DNA from: Gammaproteobacteria bacterium
GTDB lineage: Bacteria > Pseudomonadota > Gammaproteobacteria > Steroidobacterales > Steroidobacteraceae
Reading direction: 5' to 3'
DNA length: 64,000 nucleotides
NCBI GenBank assembly: GCA_025359565.1
Contig: JANYFY010000023.1
Span: 62,001 to 126,000, forward strand
Under the pieces are notes generated by a model. That model saw only the letters and a program-made list of their open reading frames with translations, was not told the DNA's origin and did no database searches. Position numbers and translations under genes: made by a program. Shown here piece after piece: positions 29,521 to 38,581 of the stretch (the stretch's first letter is position 1; the number at the start of each line of letters is the position of its first letter).

Positions 29521-30426
29521 GTGACTAAAATACGGCCTATTGTGGGCTTGCCCACTTTGAGTGGGTTACGTGCCTTTGAGGCTGCCGCCCGTACGGCAAG
29601 TTTTGCCGCCGCTGCAGCCGAATTGAACCTTACATCCGGGGCCGTCAGTTATCAGATTAGAGCACTAGAAGCGCACTTGGGATTTGTGTTGTTTGAACGG
29701 CTACCCCGCGGCGTGCGGTTGACATCTTTGGGCGTAGCCTATTTGCCGCCGGTGCGCAAAGCGTTCGAAGAGCTTGCCGATTCAACCACCGGACTTTTCG
29801 GCGGATCGCAACGGCTGCAAATTAGCGTCCACGCACCCGTATCACTCGCGGCGCTGTGGCTAGCTCCCAAGCTGCCGGCTTTTAGCGCGGCAAACCCCTT
29901 AATTGATGTCCGACTGTCTTCAGTAATATGGGACAACGCCATGCCCGACGACGCTACTGATTTGGAGATTCGCTATGGCACCGGCTACTGGCATGGATAT
30001 CGCTCAGAGCGACTCTTAAACCAGAATATCTTGGCGGTCTGCAGTCCCACATTATTGATCGCTGAACCGCTGAAGGGTGACCTCGCAGATTCGCGGATTC
30101 AGCCTTTGATTCACATCATGGGACACGAAAATCACTGGCTGAAAGTCCGTCAGGGACTGGAACTAGGCACCGCCTCAGCGAAGGTTGGGCTGACCGTTGA
30201 TACTACTATCGCCGCGTTGGAACTCGCGGCAACGGGTTTTGGCGTGGCATTGACGCACCGTCTTTTTTTGTCCGCTTATTTTTCAACTGGGCGTTTGGTC
30301 ATCGCGACAACCCAAGAATTCTCCGACGACCAGTCCTATTTCGTGATGACGCCAGAGCGCCCACAACGAGTCCGGCGGGAAGTGCAATTATTTCGAGATT
30401 GGTTGATTGCGGTTGCCGCGGATTGA
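29521..30426 (+). CDS. LysR family transcriptional regulator (GcvA-like)
   Basis: 301 residues. The N-terminal winged helix-turn-helix is clear (LRAFEAAARTASFAAAAAEL, SGAVSYQIRALE, LFERLPRGVRLT), followed by a substrate-binding domain. The ending and the helix-turn-helix resemble the GcvA branch, which controls glycine cleavage. GTG start. It is divergent from the demethylation operon and upstream of fhs-fchA in the same direction, so it probably controls one or both in response to a glycine-related metabolite. Confidence 0.9.
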   Translation: MTKIRPIVGLPTLSGLRAFEAAARTASFAAAAAELNLTSGAVSYQIRALEAHLGFVLFERLPRGVRLTSLGVAYLPPVRKAFEELADSTTGLFGGSQRLQISVHAPVSLAALWLAPKLPAFSAANPLIDVRLSSVIWDNAMPDDATDLEIRYGTGYWHGYRSERLLNQNILAVCSPTLLIAEPLKGDLADSRIQPLIHIMGHENHWLKVRQGLELGTASAKVGLTVDTTIAALELAATGFGVALTHRLFLSAYFSTGRLVIATTQEFSDDQSYFVMTPERPQRVRREVQLFRDWLIAVAAD

Positions 30427-30525
30427 GCATTCCAAGCGCGATACATTAACCGCCTGTGTAACGCAATGATGTCAGGTGATATAAACTCCGGACAATCATA
30501 AGATTGCAGCACCTAGAACATCAGT

Positions 30526-30544
30526 CGGCGTATTACGCCGTTTT
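30526..30544 (+). terminator. Short hairpin with T run between lysR and fhs
   Basis: CGGCG-TATTA-CGCCG followed by TTTT. The 5-bp stem and 4-base T run make at most a weak intrinsic terminator or attenuator in the 136-base gap before fhs, 18 nt ahead of its start. Confidence 0.3.
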
Positions 30545-30562
30545 CTACCAAATTTAGGGAGT

Positions 30563-32257
30563 ATGGCTTTGGCAAAACTGGAAGTCACGGTGGGTTCTGA
30601 CATCGAAATCGCTCAACATGCAACTCTCAAGCCTATCGGGGAGATTGCCTCGAAATTGGGGATTCCGGCGGCGAGCATCGAACACTACGGCCATTACAAG
30701 GCCAAGATAGCGCTCGACTACATTGAGACCTTAAAGGACAAACCCGCTGGCAAGCTAATTTTGGTTACCGCCTTGAGTCCTACGCCAGCGGGCGAAGGAA
30801 AAACTACGACCACGGTGGGCCTCGGTGACGCACTTAACAAAATCGGCAAGAAAGCGGTGATTTGCCTACGTGAGCCCAGCCTCGGACCAGTATTTGGCAT
30901 GAAGGGCGGCGCCGCTGGCGGCGGTTATGCGCAAGTCGTGCCGATGGAAGATATCAATCTGCATTTTACCGGAGATTTTAGCGCTATCGGGCTCGCGCAT
31001 AATTTACTGTCGGCGTTGATTGATAATCATATTTATCATGGCAACGAGCTTGGATTCGATGTCAGACGCATCACCTGGAAGCGGGTCATGGATATGAATG
31101 ATCGCGCGTTGCGCGAAATCAGCGTGGGAATGGGCGGTGTCGCTAACGGTTTTCCGCGCCAGGACGGCTTCGATATCGTGGTTGCGTCGGAGGTCATGGC
31201 TATTTTTTGTCTCGCGAAGAACCTGGTAGACCTCAAACAGCGACTCGGTAATATCGTGGTAGGTCATCGTCGTGACCTGAGCTCCATACGCGCAAGCGAT
31301 TTGAATGCTCACGGCGCCATGACCGTGCTGCTCAAGGATGCATTGAAACCCAACTTGGTACAAACCCTGGAAAACAATCCGGCCTTCATCCATGGAGGCC
31401 CTTTCGCCAACATTGCCCATGGCTGTAATTCGGTGCTTGCGACTACTACGGCCTTAAAATTGGCCGACTATGTGGTGACGGAGGCGGGTTTCGGTGCAGA
31501 CCTCGGAGCGGAAAAATTCATCGATATCAAGTGCCGAAAGTCCGGACTACGTCCCGCAGTCGTCGTTATTGTCGCGACCATACGCGCGCTCAAATATCAT
31601 GGAGGCGCCGATCTGAAGCAGATTAGTCAAGAAAATCTGACGGCTCTCGAAAAAGGAATTGCGAATCTGGAGCGGCATGTAGAAAATGTGCGCAATCAAT
31701 ATGGCCTGTCCTGTGTGGTCTCCGTCAACCACTTCACGGCCGACACGGCCGCAGAGCATGCGCTGCTGGCAAAAAAGATCGCGGCACTTAATGTCCCGTT
31801 GGTGCTTGCAAGGCACTGGGCCGAAGGCGGCGCGGGCGCTATCGCAGTCGCGCACAAAGTCGTGGAACTCGCTGAGCAAGCTTCGAACTTCCGCTTCGTT
31901 TACGACGAGACTCTAACACTATGGGATAAGGTGAAGACCGTTGCCACGAAAATCTATGGGGCTGTAGACATCTCGGCCGATTCGAAAATCCGCGCGCAAT
32001 TCAAACAGCTGCAAATTCATTATGGGCACTACCCGGTGTGCATCGCTAAAACCCAGTATTCTTTTTCAACCGACGCGGCAGTCCGCGGTGCACCCAGCGG
32101 GCACATCGTTAACATTCGCGAAGTACGTCTCGCGGCCGGCGCGGAGTTTATCGTGGTGGTCTGCGGTGACGTCATGACTATGCCGGGCCTGCCTAAAATC
32201 CCGTCCGCAGACAAAATCGATATCGACGCGCAGGGGCGAGTAGTCGGTCTTTTCTAG
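30563..32257 (+). CDS. fhs: Formate-tetrahydrofolate ligase
   Basis: 564 residues, the family's normal length. Interconverts formate, ATP and THF with 10-formyl-THF, ADP and phosphate. The P-loop [18 protein letters not shown] is near residue 75, followed by [19 protein letters not shown], both hallmark motifs. In this catabolic setting it probably runs in reverse, releasing formate and making ATP from carbon that came off N-methyl groups. It is followed 13 nt later by fchA. A purine-like starter role (10-formyl-THF for biosynthesis) is also possible. Confidence 0.96.
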   Translation: MALAKLEVTVGSDIEIAQHATLKPIGEIASKLGIPAASIEHYGHYKAKIALDYIETLKDKPAGKLILVTALSPTPAGEGKTTTTVGLGDALNKIGKKAVICLREPSLGPVFGMKGGAAGGGYAQVVPMEDINLHFTGDFSAIGLAHNLLSALIDNHIYHGNELGFDVRRITWKRVMDMNDRALREISVGMGGVANGFPRQDGFDIVVASEVMAIFCLAKNLVDLKQRLGNIVVGHRRDLSSIRASDLNAHGAMTVLLKDALKPNLVQTLENNPAFIHGGPFANIAHGCNSVLATTTALKLADYVVTEAGFGADLGAEKFIDIKCRKSGLRPAVVVIVATIRALKYHGGADLKQISQENLTALEKGIANLERHVENVRNQYGLSCVVSVNHFTADTAAEHALLAKKIAALNVPLVLARHWAEGGAGAIAVAHKVVELAEQASNFRFVYDETLTLWDKVKTVATKIYGAVDISADSKIRAQFKQLQIHYGHYPVCIAKTQYSFSTDAAVRGAPSGHIVNIREVRLAAGAEFIVVVCGDVMTMPGLPKIPSADKIDIDAQGRVVGLF

Positions 32258-32270
32258 CTTAACTCCATCA

Positions 32271-32903
32271 ATGTCTGTCCAAAGCTCTATTCAGAAATTC
32301 CTGGACGACCTCGCTTCAGGGACGGCGACGCCCGGCGGTGGCAGCGTGGCCGCCTTTATGGGTGCCATGGGTGCTGCGCTGGTGTCCATGGTGTGCAACC
32401 ACACCATCGGCAAAAAGGGCTACGAAGCGGTCGACGCCGATATGAAAGACGTGCTTGACGCCGCTGAAAAGGTGCGTCGGCGCTTGACTGCCTTAGTGGC
32501 TGACGATATTGCCGCCGTCGATGGCCTAATGGCTGCCTATCAGCTGCCTAAGAGCAGCGATGAGGACAAGGCCCGACGCACAGCTGCGATTCAATTTAGC
32601 ATGCGGCGCGCCACCGAGGCCCCGCTTGAATGCGCACGTGCCTGTGCCGAAGTCATCGCGCTTTCGCGACGCGCGAGTGAACACGGCTATATTGGCGCCC
32701 TCGGCGACGCTGGAGTTGGCGTGCTTGCGGGGTACGCGGGACTGCGCAGCGCAGCCTTGAACGTCTCCATCAATGCAGCTTCGCTGAAAGACCGGACTTT
32801 TGCTAAAGAAGCGATCAGTGAGATTGAACAACTAGTCGCCTTTGGTACGATCGAGAGCGAGGCGGTGTCGCGTTACCTGCTTAAGGAGAATTTTCATGCG
32901 TAA
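32271..32903 (+). CDS. fchA: Methenyltetrahydrofolate cyclohydrolase (FchA/formiminotransferase-cyclodeaminase C-terminal family)
   Basis: 210 residues of the FTCD_C family, with the characteristic GTATPGGGSVAAFMGAMGAAL glycine-rich start (split here as GTATPGGGS and VAAFMGAMG) and TIGKKGYE motif. It converts 5,10-methenyl-THF to 10-formyl-THF, the substrate of the upstream Fhs. Stand-alone FchA proteins next to fhs are common in one-carbon catabolic and acetogenic gene sets. The gene stop (TAA 32901-32903) lies inside the next gene, whose ATG is at 32896. Confidence 0.9.
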   Translation: MSVQSSIQKFLDDLASGTATPGGGSVAAFMGAMGAALVSMVCNHTIGKKGYEAVDADMKDVLDAAEKVRRRLTALVADDIAAVDGLMAAYQLPKSSDEDKARRTAAIQFSMRRATEAPLECARACAEVIALSRRASEHGYIGALGDAGVGVLAGYAGLRSAALNVSINAASLKDRTFAKEAISEIEQLVAFGTIESEAVSRYLLKENFHA

Positions 32904-34212
32904 AACATATCTATTCCTATTGGTAAATTGGCTGCTATTGCCTGAACCGACCTGGGCGCAACAGTCGGTTGCCGAACCCACGGTAAGCGTTATCCGCGCG
33001 GGTAAGTTTATCGATGTACTAGCGGGTCGAACCTTGGTGAATCAAATTATTGTTATTCGTGGCAAAACGATTGAAGCGGTGGGTCCCGAGGTTAAGATTC
33101 CCCCGGGCGCTCAGATTATTGACTTGTCGGGCATGACGGTGCTCCCTGGACTCATCGATTGTCATACGCATTTGGCTGACCTTGCGAGCGCTGAGCCGCT
33201 GGATGTCCTTAAGCGATCTGCGGTGGAAGCTGCTTATGCAGCCATACCTAATGCGCGGGTCACTCTTCTTGCTGGATTCACCAGCGTACGAGATGTGGGT
33301 GTGTATCGGGCTCTAAACGACGTGGCCATGCGAGATGCTATTGCGCAGGGAATTATTATGGGCCCCCGCATGTATGTGGCCGGTGCGTATGTGACTATTA
33401 GTGAAGGCGCTGGAGCCATGACTGGACTGTCGCCCGATATCCAACTACCGCAAGACTTGCAATTTGGTATTGCGAATAGCCCGGCGGAAGTACGACAAAA
33501 AGTTCGCGAATTGGCTCACCGGGGAGCCGATCACATTAAAATATTAACCACTGGAGCGGTACTCACCCATGGTAGTAACCCTAAATCCATTGAGTTCACG
33601 CCAGAGGAAATTCGCGCGGCAGTCGAAGAGGCTGCCAATTTCGGTCTGCACGTGGCTGCACACGCCCACGCGACGGAGGGCATTAAGAATGCGATTCGGG
33701 CCGGTGTTGCCTCCGTCGAACACGCGACGCTAATTGACGATGAAGGCATAGCCTTAGCGAAGCAGCATGGTACTTATCTTGATATGGATATCTATGACGA
33801 CGAATGTATCCAATCCGCGAAAGACACGCCGCCAGATTTTTTGCAACATGACCGCGAGTTGGGGGAAATTCAGCGTCGTAACTTTACCAAAGCGGTTCGT
33901 GCGGGAGTAAAAATGGCGTTTGGTACGGATGCCGGCGTTTGTCCTCATGGCATTAATGCCCGGCAATTTGCTTTCATGGTCAAATACGGCATGACGCCGA
34001 TGCAAGCGATCCAAGCGGCGACCGTCAATGCTGCAGACCTTATTGGGCATTCGGAACTCATTGGTTCTATCAGTGCGCATAAGTCTGCGGACATTATTGC
34101 GGTGAAAGGTGATCCCATCGACGATGTTCGGGTACTGGAACATGTGAGTTTTGTGATGAAAGAAGGCAAGATATACAAACAGGAGAACTTAAGCTTGGAC
34201 GACAAAGGTTAG
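32896..34212 (+). CDS. Exported metal-dependent amidohydrolase
   Basis: About 438 residues. Signal peptide (LLVNWLLLPEPTWAQ) then the amidohydrolase fold: metal motif DCHTHLADL near residue 90, a candidate carboxylated-Lys strand HIKILTTG, then HAHATEGI, VEHATLID and GTDAGVCPHG, which are the imidazolonepropionase-like/Xaa-Pro dipeptidase-type amidohydrolase pattern. The true start is ATG at 32896, with AAGGAGA just ahead, rather than 54 nt upstream. It overlaps fchA by 8 bp. The substrate is unknown, and a link to the one-carbon genes is only positional. Confidence 0.86.
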   Translation: MRKTYLFLLVNWLLLPEPTWAQQSVAEPTVSVIRAGKFIDVLAGRTLVNQIIVIRGKTIEAVGPEVKIPPGAQIIDLSGMTVLPGLIDCHTHLADLASAEPLDVLKRSAVEAAYAAIPNARVTLLAGFTSVRDVGVYRALNDVAMRDAIAQGIIMGPRMYVAGAYVTISEGAGAMTGLSPDIQLPQDLQFGIANSPAEVRQKVRELAHRGADHIKILTTGAVLTHGSNPKSIEFTPEEIRAAVEEAANFGLHVAAHAHATEGIKNAIRAGVASVEHATLIDDEGIALAKQHGTYLDMDIYDDECIQSAKDTPPDFLQHDRELGEIQRRNFTKAVRAGVKMAFGTDAGVCPHGINARQFAFMVKYGMTPMQAIQAATVNAADLIGHSELIGSISAHKSADIIAVKGDPIDDVRVLEHVSFVMKEGKIYKQENLSLDDKG

Positions 34213-34223
34213 TAGCTAACAGG

Positions 34224-35462
34224 TTAGCCCGCAAGCAATCGAACTTCTCGGCGAAAATGCAGCCACGCAATCAGAAGTGCTAGAGCAGATAGTAATGCAC
34301 AAAAATAGAATGTACTGCCGAGGCGCCAGTCTCCTGGATTGAGGTGACCGACTCTAGCCAGTATACTTGTGCCCAGTAAAGGTCCTCCAATGAGAGCGAG
34401 ACTTTGGATAGAATTTAGTGACCCTTGCATCAAACCTTGCTCACGTGGTCCCACTGCTTTCGAAATGATAGTTTGCATCGCAGGTCCCGCTGCGTAGGCT
34501 AAGGCGTTTACTCCCATCACTACATACATCATCCATCCCGCCGTAATTGATCCGTACAATAGATAGGCAACAGTAGCGGACATAAAACCCATCATGACTA
34601 GTTTGCGCTCACCGAAGCGTTTGATCAGTGGGCCCAGCAGGCCGCCTTGCACAACCGCTGCCACGACGCCCACCGCAAACAGTGACCAGCCGTTATCCTG
34701 CGGTGTCCAGTGAAAGCGAAACTGCGTATACAGTACCCAAGTGCTCTGCAACGTAAACTGGGCAAATATCGCCAAGGCGAAGACCACCACGAGTAAGCCT
34801 ACGCCGTGTACATGGCCAAGATGGCTTAGCGCGGCGAACGGATTGGCGCGTTTGAACGAAAACGGCGCGCGACGGTCTTTAGGTAGCGACTCTGGCAGGA
34901 CAAAATAGCCGTATAGCCAGTTAAGCGCGGCCATCCCGCCCGCCACAATGAACGGTAGTCGTATGTTATGGGTGCTGAGCAAGCCACCCAACACGGGACC
35001 AAAAATAAATCCGATCCCAAACGCCGCGCCCAATTTCCCGAAAGCCTTACCCCGCAGTTCAGGTTCCGTGATATCGGCTATGTACGCGTTTGCCACGGAA
35101 AAACTCGCCGCTGTTCCGCCACTAATGACTCGTACTAGTAAAAGAGTAAATAGAGATGTAGCCAATGCATGGGTAAAAAAACTGAATCCGAGTCCAGCGA
35201 TGGATAATAGCAATACGGGGCGACGCCCAAATTTATCACTGAGTGCCCCCAGCACCGGCGCCATAAAAAACTGCATAGTGCCGTACATGGCGGAAAGCCA
35301 TCCGTACCAAGCCGATTGTTCGTCGGGCGAATGGGTGAATTGGCCGACCAACGCGGGTAGTACCGGAATAATCAGTCCTATTCCTAGTACATCGAGGAAA
35401 ACGGTCACTAGGATAAATGCCTGACTCGCCTGCCGATTTTGCGAAAAAAATTGTCTTAACAA
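34224..35462 (-). CDS. MFS transporter, TetA-like (TCR/Tet family)
   Basis: About 412 residues with 12 predicted helices and the MFS motif DKFGRRPVLLLS after TM2, plus a second-half loop with KRFGERK. Its closest look is the TCR/Tet drug-exporter family, with no proof of tetracycline resistance. An open frame extends 68 codons further upstream, but that part overlaps the binding-protein gene and is not membrane-like. I chose TTG at 35462, which has AAGGA 7 nt ahead of it. Convergent with the amidohydrolase (11 nt apart) and downstream of the binding protein in the same direction. Confidence 0.82.
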   Translation of the reverse strand: MLRQFFSQNRQASQAFILVTVFLDVLGIGLIIPVLPALVGQFTHSPDEQSAWYGWLSAMYGTMQFFMAPVLGALSDKFGRRPVLLLSIAGLGFSFFTHALATSLFTLLLVRVISGGTAASFSVANAYIADITEPELRGKAFGKLGAAFGIGFIFGPVLGGLLSTHNIRLPFIVAGGMAALNWLYGYFVLPESLPKDRRAPFSFKRANPFAALSHLGHVHGVGLLVVVFALAIFAQFTLQSTWVLYTQFRFHWTPQDNGWSLFAVGVVAAVVQGGLLGPLIKRFGERKLVMMGFMSATVAYLLYGSITAGWMMYVVMGVNALAYAAGPAMQTIISKAVGPREQGLMQGSLNSIQSLALIGGPLLGTSILARVGHLNPGDWRLGSTFYFCALLSALALLIAWLHFRREVRLLAG

Positions 35463-35475
35463 CCCAAAATCCTTT

Positions 35476-36606
35476 TCACTGATCGGCTTTAAATTTCTGC
35501 CAGACTCGGTCGATGGCGCGGGTCTGATCGTCCGAATCTGCAAGTTGAACTGTGAGTTTTGGGAGCATCTCTGGCGTAGGGTAAATCCCCGGGTCACTCT
35601 TGACCGACGCCAGCGGCTGTGCGACGGCGTTGGCATTGGCGTAGCCTTTGAAGTTAGTAATTTCACTAATGACTTCCGGCGTCATGACAAAGTTAATGAA
35701 TGCATGGGCGTAGTCGGGATGCGGCGCATTCTTGGGGATCGCCAGCATATCAAACCAAAGAATAGAGCCCTCTTTGGGTATGCTATATTTAATTTCGGTT
35801 CCTTTATTGACATCTAGCGCGCGATCCCGGGCCTGCATGACATCGCCGTTATAAGCTACCGCTACGCACAAATTACCGTTGGCAAGCGCATCAATATATT
35901 CCGAAGAATTGATACTGCGAATGTAGGGCCTGATTTTCAAAAGCGCCGCTTCGCCTTCAGCCAAATCTTCAGGCTTTTGCGAGTTCGGATCCTTGCCCAA
36001 ATAACTGAAGACGGCGCGCATCATCTCCGCCGGCGAGTTCAGCACGCTAATGCCGCATTTAGCCAACTTTGAGGCTACCTTGGGATCAAACACCATTCGC
36101 CAGCTGTCGAGCGGTGCATCGGGCATCAGCTGCCTGATCATTTTTTCGTTATAGCCGATACCGTTGGTGCCCCACAAATAGATGACCCCGTGCGCATTGC
36201 CGGGATCGTGGAAAGCGGCTTTTGCCATAAGGAGCGGATCCATATTCTTGAAATTTGGCAACTTCTCCTTGTCGAGGGGCAAATACATGCCCGCCTTAAT
36301 TTGTCGTTCGAAGTACGATGCCGTGGGCATTACGATGTCGTAGCCGCCACCGCCTGCCTGCAGCTTAGCGTCTAACGTTTCATTGGTATCGTAATAGGTT
36401 GCGTTTACCTTAATGCCGGTCTGCTTCTCAAATCTTGGCAGCGTTGTCGGTGCTAGATAGTCAGACCAGATGTAAAGGTTTAAAACCTTCGTGGCATTGG
36501 CGGAGCTACTTGAGGAAGGCGCTGACCCTGATTTACCGCCACCGCAAGCGCTCAGCAGCAGCCCGCCAGCTAGCGCCAAAATTATCGCGCGTTTTTTCCT
36601 GATCAT
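35476..36606 (-). CDS. PotF/PotD-like extracellular polyamine-binding lipoprotein
   Basis: About 376 residues from ATG 36606. The N-terminus MIRKKRAIILALAGGLLLSAC is a lipoprotein signal peptide with Cys21, followed by a Gly/Ser linker. Body motifs (LNLYIWSDYLAPTTLPRFEK, YDVV-type tokens, CVAYNGD, WFDMLAIPKNAP) match PotF-type solute-binding proteins for putrescine/spermidine. No ABC permease or ATPase gene is nearby, so its membrane partner must be elsewhere or it acts alone as a receptor. The MFS gene follows 13 nt later. Confidence 0.86.
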   Translation of the reverse strand: MIRKKRAIILALAGGLLLSACGGGKSGSAPSSSSSANATKVLNLYIWSDYLAPTTLPRFEKQTGIKVNATYYDTNETLDAKLQAGGGGYDIVMPTASYFERQIKAGMYLPLDKEKLPNFKNMDPLLMAKAAFHDPGNAHGVIYLWGTNGIGYNEKMIRQLMPDAPLDSWRMVFDPKVASKLAKCGISVLNSPAEMMRAVFSYLGKDPNSQKPEDLAEGEAALLKIRPYIRSINSSEYIDALANGNLCVAVAYNGDVMQARDRALDVNKGTEIKYSIPKEGSILWFDMLAIPKNAPHPDYAHAFINFVMTPEVISEITNFKGYANANAVAQPLASVKSDPGIYPTPEMLPKLTVQLADSDDQTRAIDRVWQKFKADQ

Positions 36607-36783
36607 AAAATACGTCCTTACATTAATTCTGCAGCCCTTAGTTATATCGCACACGACGTCAGGCGGGAAGAGTTTCCGAGAATCTCGTGACAAATGCTCA
36701 CCGATCGCACCATTAAATGCAAGGTCAAGATATTCGACTCTTGGCGCGCTAACTTGCAGACTTGCTCACAATGAAATACGCGC

Positions 36784-37063
36784 ATGAGTAACGGTTCAAT
36801 GGCCAGCCTGCCAATGACAACCCTTGATGATGGTGGTTGGGAGGATTTGCTCTGCTTCATAGACGAACGGCGTGTCATCCCCAGCGTAGGTCCCGAACTT
36901 CTGCAAGTTGCCACCGACAGGGGTCCGCGGCTGTTGCTCGATTGGGTGGCCGAGCGGCTGGCGGGGCGTTTAAACGTCAATGTGCACGAATTGCCGCAGC
37001 CCTACACGTTGAACGACGTAGTTTGTGGGTTTTTGTCGTCACGCGGCCGGCGCCGTCTCCAGC
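36784..37063 (+). pseudogene. Truncated SIR2-like gene fragment
   Basis: About 92 residues from ATG 36784 (WEDLLCFIDERRVIPSVGPELL, then LLLDWVAERLAGRLNV and YTLNDVVCGFL) look like the start of the SIR2-like NADase family seen in prokaryotic SIR2, SIR2-TIR and STAND proteins. After GRRR near residue 92 the reading frame runs on to 37440 but becomes unrelated, antisense to the SRPBCC gene. I infer a deletion of the remaining 200 or more residues. The identity rests on recall of the N-terminal motif, not on a search. Confidence 0.5.
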
Positions 37064-37115
37064 TACAGCGGAATTTTGGTTCACTACCCAGGTTAGTAAG
37101 CCTAGTTTTAAAAGT

Positions 37116-37643
37116 TTATTGTTCCGACACACGCCCGAGATTATTTAACCCTTCCTCAAAGTCTTTACCGATCATAGTGTCCATGCTCATGAACACTTGC
37201 ATCAACTTTGAAATAAAAGGCGCGGGACCTTGCATGGCCCAAGTTACCACGGTGTTATTGGCCTCCGGCTCAAGGGTAAACTCCGTGATATTGTGCCCCG
37301 CAAATGGGCGGATAAAATCTAATTTGATCTTAATTCTAGACCAAGGCATCGACTCCAAAACCTCCATGCTTCCCGCACCCACTTTCTTGTTGCCCTCCCA
37401 CGCATATGCGGCCCCCACACCGCTGGCCGTGCCGCTATGAGTGTGTTTCATCGCGGGATCTAATTTCTCCCAAGGAGACCATTGCGGCCACTGATGGAAA
37501 TCGTTAATCGTAGAAAAAACTTTCTCCGGTGGTGCCTTGATGGTTGCCCGTCGCACCACGCGAAATGTGTCCGGCTTAAAGGCTGCTAGTCCTAGAATAA
37601 CGACTATCGCAAGACCGAGGAGGATGAGAATGATTTTGATCAC
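37116..37643 (-). CDS. SRPBCC family (polyketide cyclase/START-like) protein
   Basis: 175 residues with an N-terminal membrane anchor (IILILLGLAIVVILGLAAF) and an SRPBCC fold: VRRATIKAPPEKVFSTINDFHQWPQWSPWEKLDPAM. Such proteins bind hydrophobic ligands or act as cyclases. The ligand is unknown. It overlaps the reading frame of the SIR2-like remnant on the other strand, and the good family match shows this is the real gene. The exact role is not readable. Confidence 0.84.
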   Translation of the reverse strand: MIKIILILLGLAIVVILGLAAFKPDTFRVVRRATIKAPPEKVFSTINDFHQWPQWSPWEKLDPAMKHTHSGTASGVGAAYAWEGNKKVGAGSMEVLESMPWSRIKIKLDFIRPFAGHNITEFTLEPEANNTVVTWAMQGPAPFISKLMQVFMSMDTMIGKDFEEGLNNLGRVSEQ

Positions 37644-37799
37644 ATTGACTCTCCTAATGACTGCAGGATGATACTGTTAGTCGCCGACTGCGGCAAGCAA
37701 TCCACGCGAAAGCGACCCGCGGGAAAGCAATCTGCGATATAGGTGAAGCATAAATGGCGGCTGCGTGAATTCGCGAATATCAATAGAGGAGTTTAAGAG

Positions 37800-38546
37800 A
37801 TGAACGGTCGTGTGGCGTTAGTGACGGGTGGCGGCAGGGGAATTGGACGGGAGGCTGCGCTACTGCTTTCTGCAGCGGGAGCGCGCGTGATGATCGTGTC
37901 GCGCGGCGCGGCAGAACTGGCGGCTGTTGGCCTCGAATACGTCGCAGCAGACCTAGGAACCACCGAGGGTTGCGCATGGGCTGTTGCCGAGACCGAGCAC
38001 CGATTAGGACCGATTGATTTACTCGTTGTGAACCATGGCATCGGCTCGGCCCACGAGCGGCTCGTGTGGGAACAGGATCCTGCCGTTTGGCGCGAAACCA
38101 TGCGAGTGAATCTCGATGGGCCTTTCGAACTCGCACGACTTACAGCGGGCGGTATGTGTCAGCGCGGCTTTGGCCGGCTCGTATTTACCAGTTCGACCGC
38201 CGGCGAGAAGGCGGAGCGCTCCGGTAGCGCGTACACCGCCTCCAAGCACGGAGTGATCGGACTTGCGCGCGCGGTAGCCCAGGACGCAGGGCCGTTCGGA
38301 GTGACATCTAACGCTGTGCTGCCTGGTTGGGTGCGAACAGAAATGGCCGAGAACTCGGCGAAGAGCGAGGCTGCGCGGCGGGAAATAAGCGTCGAGCAGG
38401 TTTGGCGCGAGCGCGCCGCCATCTACCCGCAGAATCGCGTGTTGGAACCGCGCGAGGTCGCGCAGGTTATCGCGTTCCTGTGCAGCGACGCTGCCGCGGG
38501 TGTGAATGGCGAGGCGATTACCGTGGCTCTCGGTGGCATGTGGTAG
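37800..38546 (+). CDS. SDR family NAD(P)-dependent oxidoreductase
   Basis: 248 residues, classical short-chain dehydrogenase: nucleotide-binding TGGGRGIG near residue 9, NHGIG, catalytic Ser in SSTAGE, and YTASKHG (Tyr-x3-Lys). The C-terminal VNGEAITVALGGMW is the typical end of the FabG/3-hydroxyacyl type. Ribosome-binding AGGAG lies 10 nt before the ATG. Acts on an alcohol or ketone, exact substrate unknown. It is isolated from any pathway in this window. Confidence 0.9.
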   Translation: MNGRVALVTGGGRGIGREAALLLSAAGARVMIVSRGAAELAAVGLEYVAADLGTTEGCAWAVAETEHRLGPIDLLVVNHGIGSAHERLVWEQDPAVWRETMRVNLDGPFELARLTAGGMCQRGFGRLVFTSSTAGEKAERSGSAYTASKHGVIGLARAVAQDAGPFGVTSNAVLPGWVRTEMAENSAKSEAARREISVEQVWRERAAIYPQNRVLEPREVAQVIAFLCSDAAAGVNGEAITVALGGMW

Positions 38547-38581
38547 GCATTAAGGTTTCACAGTTAATGAAAAATCTGGGT

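Noticed and set aside
34224-35462. Calling the MFS protein a tetracycline resistance determinant
   Set aside because: The family resemblance is to TCR/Tet exporters in general and nothing in the context supports resistance.
35463-35666. N-terminal extension of the MFS transporter
   Set aside because: It overlaps the polyamine-binding protein gene and has no membrane or MFS character. A TTG start with a ribosome-binding site at 35462 is better.
36784-37440. Whole 218-codon frame as a real SIR2-like protein
   Set aside because: Only the first about 92 codons look like the family. The remainder is antisense to a well-supported SRPBCC gene.
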